NCBI GenBank assembly: GCA_019055375.1
Contig: JAHQIW010001276.1
Coordinates: forward strand, 1 to 64,000
Direction: 5' to 3'
Length of the DNA: 64,000 nt
Origin: Parelaphostrongylus tenuis
Taxonomy: Eukaryota > Nematoda > Chromadorea > Rhabditida > Metastrongylidae
Part shown: positions 57,201-64,000 of the stretch, piece by piece
Numbering within the stretch: the first letter of the stretch is position 1
How the letters are laid out: every line of letters begins with the position of its first letter
The notes under the pieces: model-generated
Told to the model about the DNA's origin: nothing
Databases searched by the model: none
The model's input: the letters and a program-made list of their open reading frames with translations, nothing else
Position numbers and translations under genes: made by a program

Positions 57201-60200
57201 ATTTGGAGGGAATGGTGGTGGTGGTGGACGTACGGGTGGTGGTGGTGGACCTACGGGTGGCAGAGGTACGGATGGTGGTGGTTGAGGTACGGGTGGTGGA
57301 GGTGGGGCGTCATTGCCCAATTCTCCCATCATTTCATATTCATCACCCATTTTTAGCGGTCGGCCTAGGTCAAAGTAGTAATTAAAGTGAACCACACCGT
57401 TTTTGAAAACATCACTGCAGTAACGTTCTGATAAATGATAAAGGATAAAGCATTCGGTGTGATTAGTTTGTAAGGAATGTATTATACAATGCTTGCTCAT
57501 CGACTATGTATTATTGTAGTGGTGACTGGTTGCATATTTGACATATGAAATGGCTTATGATGCTCAAGAAAGTATCAGTTTGGCGTTTTATCCTCCCAGA
57601 CAAGTTCGGCGGGAATATACCGAGTTTGCAGGAATTTCAGTTTGCAGGAAAGGGCTGGCTGATTCGATCCACCTCATCGACTGTTTTCTAACCTTGCTAT
57701 AAACAATCATTATAGTCCGTAAAAATGTTTGAAGCCTTACCGAGATTGTTAATACGTTGGCGAAAAAGTTGTGAGAGAATGCCTGTAATTTTTTTGGGTG
57801 TCGGCCAAAATAAGAATGCCATTCTGCAAGACACGCTATCGTGGATAAAGTGGGCCAGGCACGAAATGCGTTAAAACGACAACTGAGGTACGAGAGTTGT
57901 CACCGATTGGATTCCTCAGGATACGAAGCGCTCTACACGAAGGCTACGAACCCGATGGTCCGATTTCTTCACGAAAATATATAGTACTAAAAGAAAGAAT
58001 GATGCTCGACGAATTTCTCCAGCAAAGAGGACTCAATGGGCTAATTTTGCACGCGTCAGGATAAATTGGAAGTTTCAGTGGTGCCCGCAAGAATCACTCG
58101 ATGATCAACGGGACGACAGGTGATACAGCTAAATGCACATTGGACAATGTTAGCTGATTCCACACAGACGCGGTTGTAAAATGGTGGTCATCTTAACACA
58201 TAAGTGATCTCATACGTACACGCAAACTTAATTGAACAAAAGAGGTAAAGTGTATTAACCACCTCGGTAGCTTGACATTTTTTTGTTGGCGTGCCACTCG
58301 GACCACGTGTCACTGGAACGCAAAGCGTATGCAGTGTGCATACAAAAACCAGAATGCTAAAAGCCTCCGCAAATCGTCTAGATTCAGTGCGTACTCGTTC
58401 CGGCTGTATATTTCTCTTCCCGCCAAGAGCTTTGTATTGCCGGTTGGTTTTTGCAAAAAATCGGTTGCTCATTCAACAGAGATTGTGTCAGATGTAGCTT
58501 CTGAAAAACTTTCTCTGAGCGCAATATCTTACACAAAGACATTCATCCAACAAAAGTGAGTGATACGCAAAAGTTCACTACCTCAGGCGGAAGCTGAACC
58601 CACGTTTCATCCTTACCGAGAGCGCATGCTACCACTACACCACCAAGGCCTTACACGAAAAATATGTTTCCTTTGAGTTTTTATGTAAAGCAGGGCCGGC
58701 GAAAAAAGGAGGTCTATATCCAAATAAGAAGAAGAAGAAGAAGAGGAAATGCATGTATTATTTTAGAAAAGGAAATAGAATCCCACATATTCACTAACAG
58801 GTTATATTTTCATTGATGGGTGGCGAATTGCACATGATGCGGTAACTTATATTCAACTTCGACTTATTTACATGCTAATACTCTTTTGCTGCTGTATAGT
58901 AATATCTAGTGTTGATCGATTTTGAAAAAGGAGATCTGAGAGCAAGAACTTTTTGTTCACCTCTTTAATAGCTATTATGGATGTCTTATGGCGTTATGTT
59001 AATGTATTTGAGGATGGTGAGTGATATGCAAAACTGAATCTTTGGGTGGTGTTGTACCCGTGTTTGGGCCATAGCGGGAGCGTCTAATACCAGTATACCA
59101 AATCCGTTGCTCTCCTTCCACTCTTGCTGCGATAAAAGGCATCAAAGCTGTCAGCAATAAGCTGAGTATGAGACTCGAGTTCAACTCCCGTCTGAGGTTC
59201 AGGGTTTTGCATATCACAAAATAATCTTAGGTTTGCGACCCATTTGAATCACAAGTCGGAGACGAGTTTTCTCATAAATAAGCCTAAGGCTATAACTTAT
59301 ACATGTGACGCTAATAAGGTTGCCGATTGATAGCTTTTACAACGTTCCACATTTCTTCAGGTTCCTCCAAACCTGCCTGAAACTCAACTATTTGAACTTC
59401 CTGATGAAGATTCAGTCAAAGTTGTATGTCTGATGTGTATTGGTGAGTCCGTGTAGGAAAATTTTTGATGTGCAGATTTTCACAAGGCGCTAATTTCGTA
59501 TTGATCTATTTAGTGTTAAAATCGAATCCAATGCTTTTCCAGATTACGGTAGCGACTTTCGACTATAAAAGCATATGGATCGAGTATACAGTTTATTTAC
59601 CTGATGATGCGACATGTACCAACGGCAATACTGAAGGACAGACTTCAGCTTGTACGGCGGGTAAGGTAAGGCATATTCAATATATTCGAGTACAGCACTA
59701 TTGAAATTGATTGTCATATGATTCAAACAGGCACAAATGTACATTAATTCGTCAAAGTAGTGTGTCAGAGCTGCAAAGTTGGCTCCGTTTTCTAGAGATT
59801 CTGAGGAGCATCAATGTATTCTTTCAACAAGATGATAACAACGAAGCTTCCGGCGTTAATCATTCAACGAGAATGTGGTATACACCCGACTTTATCAAAC
59901 ACCGCAGGGTTAATGAAATGCAGATTTAGCTTATACAAAACTTTCACTGGCTTTCCGTTACAACAAGTCTTTGTTTTTATCCTCGCAAACAAGTCCAATG
60001 CCAGTTGGCTGATCCCACTGGAGTTGAAGTCTTGTTGAGCAACGCGAACAAACTATTGGTCAGTTCATTATGTTATGCATTGTAAATCACTTCTAACCAC
60101 TGCTGAACACACATCATTGCGTTTTCCTATAAAATCTTTCATAATAACTTTTTCAATACGGTACCAGCCATAGGTCAGTCGTGAAATAGTGATTTTCCTA

Positions 60201-63112
60201 ATAGGGTATAGTGACGGACACCTTGTTACGCTGCTTAAAAATAGGGATCTTTGCTGAAGTCGTTCCTGTTGGTGCAAGACTGAACCTAAGGCAATCCAAC
60301 GAGATGGTAGTCAAGTGTATATTGGTTAAACATGGATCCACGCGAAACACGGTGTTGCCAACTCTCGTATGAAAAAACTTGGAAGAATGGATTGCATATT
60401 TTTCGATCTTTGATTTTTCAAAATATACCGAGACTTTGAGCGTCAAATTACTTTATAATTCTTGCTGAGTGGAAAAAAAATCAAATTCAATGTTGGATTT
60501 GAAAAAAAACGCAGAGACAATCGTAGATCGTAGAGATCGAGGATTCAAAGGGCTAGAATTGCCAATTGCTATCATATCCTTAAAACAGTATCAAATTGAA
60601 TGATTTATGGAATTTCTAAACGTGTCGGAAGCAGATATTGTTTCGTATTTACAAAAATCTAGCTCACGAGGGACGGGATTGTGCACGCACGACGTGCTCA
60701 TATAATGCCTTGCGTGGTAACATTTTACTTATAATGTGATAGTTCATCTTGTGCGAAATTTGTAACTAACTTGAGTAGTATAACATTTGTATTATCTTCA
60801 TAAATCTACAAAACTTAGCGAAACTCCTACCACTAAGAAATTGTTTTCGTACCTTCTACTGCATTTTTTTTTGGCTTTTTTTCGTAAGACGGCACGAGAT
60901 GATGCAAAGACCCTTCCGCTAGACAAGAACTTTCATAATAGCTTTAGTAACATTCAAAAGCTTAACTCTGCGGCTACCGCACTATATGCCCCCTTTTCTA
61001 AAAGGCTCATTTATAACGCTGTATCACTCAAAATAAATAATGTTTCACACGTCCGCTCGTTTAAACTATAACTTGCTAGAAGCAGAGAAGCATATGAACG
61101 TGTAGAGGAAATCTTTGGTATCAGAATTATACGTTTCAAGAAGAGCTTTATCGAAAGTGGAGAAAAAAATTTATAATCAAAAAACAAAGATTGCACGCGA
61201 CATCTGTAGCGCGTTACAATCGGCCGATCTGTTGATTGAAATAGGCATCTCCTTTCTCCCAGCTCACACAAAATCCCAAAAACAAACGCCCACCTATGTG
61301 AGACTCGACCTTATGTCTCTGCTATACTGCAGTGAGACCGCCTTTTTAGAAAATAAGCACAGCGTTGCAATTGTGGAAGCTTACTTCATCGGATGTTTAC
61401 CTATAATCTGAGGAAAGAGTTCTGTCATGCGAGAAATATGCGTATGTGAAACACAAATGTTTTCCTTTCGCTAAAGCGCTATAAAAGATTTCCTTGAAAA
61501 CGGCTTCGTAGCGCACTACCAAGAGATTTGGGCTTTCGAATGGTTATTAAAGATGAAATGAAAAGTCTTTCTTCAGCGAGAGTGGTCGTTTCTCCATCCC
61601 GTGCCGTCTAACGCAAGGAAGTCTTTTGAATACTTTTATTCACAAATAGGACTATTCTATATTACCAGAGCTCAGTCCATTACGAATCGAAAACTATGAT
61701 GGGAAATTCACAATTTTTGTTCAATCAATTACATGCCTCATATTCAGGACGGAAAATATCATTTCTGTTGGCCGATCGAGTTTGCCGTCCAAGCGACTGA
61801 CATTTCTCGATTTCATGTGCGATTTCGGGTACGCTCGGAAGATCTTTGGGGTCGTCAATATGTAGCCGGTTACGCTTGTCTCACAGCACTTATATTACCT
61901 GGAAGGTACCACTAACTCAAGTAATCATTAGTTATTCAGAAAAGTGCATTGATGCATGAATTTGCAAATTGAGGACATAAAATCCAACCTCTTGCTCGAT
62001 ATGACCAATGTCATACAGCTGAAACTGTTTCCTTGCTTTCTGGACAGAATGTATATAGCGGCTGCACATTTTTATAGCTTTACACCGGTTATCAACCACT
62101 CGACAACACATTCTCAGCAATTCTGAAATTTTTGCGCCTTGTTAGGATAACATGCAGTACTTGTTTCTGTTGTTAACTTGCTGGTGGATGCAAGAAGAAA
62201 GGGAAAGAATTTACAGAACAGACTATCGAATTGAATGCTGGAGACCAATAAAAATTGGCGATGCCGTCAGCGAACTACGTGAGTTCTTCGTCGGTCAGGC
62301 AATTGACATCGACTTCTTCAACGCAGAAGACGTCTGTGCATCAATCTTTTTATCAGTGATCAAAATGATACACTTACACAACTATTTAAGCGATCCTTTG
62401 TGAGTACTCTCCACAAAACCCTGTTTGATAACAAAAATTATTGAAAACCTTCGTCGTTTTCCATTTGAATAAGACAATCAAAGTTATAAATTCAAAGACA
62501 AAGGTATAAATTCATATCTGCTCAACACTGTTACATTGACATCTAATTTTGGTATCATTGCGGAGTGGACATTTTCAACCTTGCGCTGTCTCATCGTGAC
62601 CCTATGGATGTCATACCGGCCATTTCAGAAGTTTTCACATAGTCTCCCCTTCTCAATGTGACTCTCGCCTATGAAATAGTCTTTTTCGGAGTATCAATAT
62701 ATTTTATCACTTTCTATTATCCAATGTATGTTTAATGTTCTCGTACTAAGCGTCCCATGTTTTTAATGTTCTTGTTTAACTCTCAAAATAACACTCATCC
62801 TCCATTGATCAACGCCGAGAGCACCATTCTTTATCCTTTCACTAATAGTTATGTATTAACACAATTACTTATAGGGAACTGCGGAAACCTCCATGTGGCT
62901 ACATGTTGTTCCTTTAACTGTGGTCCGTGGCATTCTTGATTAGGGGTTTGGAAGAAGGTCTCACCGTTACAATGCAACGATCTTATGTTAATCAGTGCAG
63001 ATTCGACTATCAGATCGCTCACGTTGTTGGTCTAACGAGTCCGAAATTTATATTTATCCCAACTAATCTGGTATCAATTCTACAACTTTGCTCAAGAGAT
63101 TGTAAGAGCTAG
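54012..63112 (+). CDS. mks-1: MKS1-like B9-domain ciliary protein, right copy (intact)
   Basis: Exons at 54012-54067, 54356-54433, 54739-54931, 59361-59442, 59543-59665, 61748-61905, 62217-62399 and 62944-63112. This is the duplicate of the gene at 10137-19241. The B9 exons are open and in phase: 61748-61905 ends in phase 2, joins 62217 to give R-TDYRIECWRP, and then joins 62944 to give L-GLEEGLTVTM. It differs from the left copy by Lys to Gln in exon 2 (TTAAAATTA/TTACAATTA) and Asp to Asn in exon 3 (AACGATCGT/AACAATCGT). The exon 4/5 junction shows the same problem as in the left copy. The C-terminal tail after the B9 domain is short compared with the vertebrate protein. Confidence 0.78.
54153..54251. 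repeat. GA-rich microsatellite (duplicate)
   Basis: Duplicate of 10278-10376 in the first intron of the right mks-1 copy. Confidence 0.9.
55043..55641 (+). pseudogene. mariner-like transposase, 5' fragment (duplicate)
   Basis: 44-kb duplicate of 11168-11766, with the same frameshift and truncation. Confidence 0.8.
57036..57404 (-). CDS. Candidate proline-rich exon (duplicate)
   Basis: Duplicate of 13162-13530 in the right mks-1 copy, with the open frame, acceptor-like TTACTGCAG and GTGAGT donor retained. Confidence 0.4.
57822..58123 (+). pseudogene. RTE-type retrotransposon 3' end (duplicate)
   Basis: 44-kb duplicate of 13948-14249. One visible change is GCAAGACACGC for GCAAGCCACGC. Confidence 0.8.
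59022..59216. mobile_element. Small element with perfect 13-bp inverted ends (duplicate)
   Basis: 44-kb duplicate of 15148-15342 with both 13-bp ends intact. Confidence 0.6.
60915..61585 (+). mobile_element. Palindromic MITE, copy 2 duplicate
   Basis: 44-kb duplicate of 17041-17712. One T is missing (ATAACTTGCTAG for ATAACTTTGCTAG), which changes the overlapping open frames and shows they are not under coding constraint. Confidence 0.65.
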
Positions 63113-64000
63113 GTCAACTCAAGGCGCGATTGAAGCTGACTGTCGCTGGTATTTATCCGTTGTTTGTTACCGTCATGGGTACTTTTCCGTCACCAGTAAT
63201 CATTTTTATAGATGCGTTTCTCCACTAGAAAGAGATTTTCCACTATACTTCCAGTTATTAATTGGAAGATTTGGTCTCGGAGATCTCAAAAGTGCATTTA
63301 GTATTTGATTAGGTCTTATAACTATGCTGAGCAACGAGAATAAGCTGTGTTTGACACACGATGCGCGTTTTCGAAGGTCTGTTCGTTGTTTAGTTGCAAT
63401 TATTTTTTCTATTTCGTAAGGAATTCTGAGGTCGTGTTGGAAACGTAAAAGAAACTTTGATCTATGGTTCTGTGGGATGGGTTTTTTGATACTTTTCTGT
63501 TAGCGCGACAAATGAATATGCGACGTCATTGGCTGGTCAATTATAGTAGTAATATGTAATCATTCAAAAAAGTCTCTAGTTAGAGCTGTACACGGCCGGC
63601 TTTTCGAAACACCCCTTTATAACGCTGTAAAATCCAAAATAAAATTATGTTCTACACGACCACGTGTTTTTTCTTCTTATCTCGCGTTTATTTCGTTGGA
63701 CAAAACTCCTGCCTTAAACTGCCACTACTCTTTGTAAAGTAAAGTCTCGAAGAACTGAAAATGTATTTGCTTTTGCTAAAGCTTTTTTGACTGGCACTGT
63801 AGGAGAAAGAAAAGATTTGTGTTCTCAACCTCGCCGGACAGAGCCCTTTCTTTAGATGATTAGTAATCATTCGAAAGCGTAAGGTTCATTGGTTCCAACG
63901 CTGTGTTTTATTTCTAGGAAGGACCGTTTCACTGCAGTGTGGCAGGGAAAACAAGATCGAGTTTCACATCATCGGCGAGCTTGTTTACCGACTAATCTAT
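61690..64000 (+). repeat. Tandem duplication unit 3, start only
   Basis: Matches the first 2.3 kb of units 1 and 2, as the 3' part of the right 44-kb copy. At several sites where unit 1 and unit 3 differ, unit 3 agrees with unit 2, for example CATATTCAGGACGG and CTCGATTTCATG. The odd states in unit 1 are therefore derived or erroneous. Confidence 0.85.
63506..64000 (+). mobile_element. Palindromic MITE, copy 3 in unit 3 (cut by window)
   Basis: Same left end and internal blocks as 19632-20440; the sequence stops at the window edge. Confidence 0.6.

Larger units (their letters stand above)
43876..64000 (+). repeat. Right copy of ~43.87-kb-period duplication
   Basis: This is a direct repeat of 1-20120, beginning with the same AATTATCATGAGTAGTCG and still continuing at the window end. 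Genes and repeats of the left copy are all present and collinear, so the unlisted gaps here hold the same non-genic sequence as their left counterparts. Where protein-coding indels differ (mks-1 exons near 17.9 and 18.4 kb), this copy has the intact reading frame. Sequence just left of 43876 may be homologous to DNA before base 1, so 43876 need not be the true breakpoint. Confidence 0.95.

Overview
The window looks like a clade V (strongylid/hookworm-like) nematode genome. It is AT-rich, with short exons in long introns full of transposon relics, several tRNA-derived SINE families, palindromic MITEs, mariner and RTE fragments, and a Penelope-like element. There is no bacterial gene organisation, and nearly all long open frames lie in repeats. 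The species is inferred, not shown.

Large-scale layout. Bases 1-20120 recur almost base for base at 43876-64000, a period of about 43.87 kb, so two copies of the same segment lie head to tail. Both run off the window, so their outer ends are unknown. A second, older tandem duplication lies between them: unit 1 (17820-27875) and unit 2 (27876-41551) are diverged direct copies, and unit 3 starts again at 61690. Unit 2 is longer mainly because of three extra pieces. These are a 2.8 kb inverted Penelope-like element (28161-30957), a MITE fragment (33430-33880) and a 355-bp Penelope-type terminal fragment (38423-38777). Two of the three have empty sites in unit 1 and 7-bp target duplications.

Host genes. 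(1) A four-exon gene at 3929-5910 (copy 47799-49779) encodes a BAR-domain-like protein resembling endophilin B. (2) A multi-exon gene at 10137-19241 (copy 54012-63112) reads as the B9-domain ciliary transition-zone protein MKS1 (mks-1). Its introns hold a mariner relic, an RTE relic, a SINE-like tRNA head, MITEs and, on the opposite strand, a candidate proline-rich exon. Unit 2 carries only the 3' B9 exons of mks-1. That copy is broken by in-frame stops and by the Penelope insertion in its intron. In the left mks-1 copy the B9 exons have single-base indels that the right copy lacks, so the right copy looks like the intact one.

Mobile DNA. Two tRNA-derived SINE families, one palindromic MITE family with CGACCTCATTCGCTG-like ends, a 195-bp element with perfect 13-bp inverted ends, mariner fragments with recognisable ends, and an RTE-type LINE 3' end are described below. 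The most unusual items are the head-to-head Penelope-like element with hammerhead-like motifs in both arms, a separate palindrome with a similar motif in units 1 and 2, and the nested tandem duplication of a ciliary gene. Calls were made by eye; no database search or alignment program was run. Homology to human MKS1 and to endophilin B is from memory of those families.
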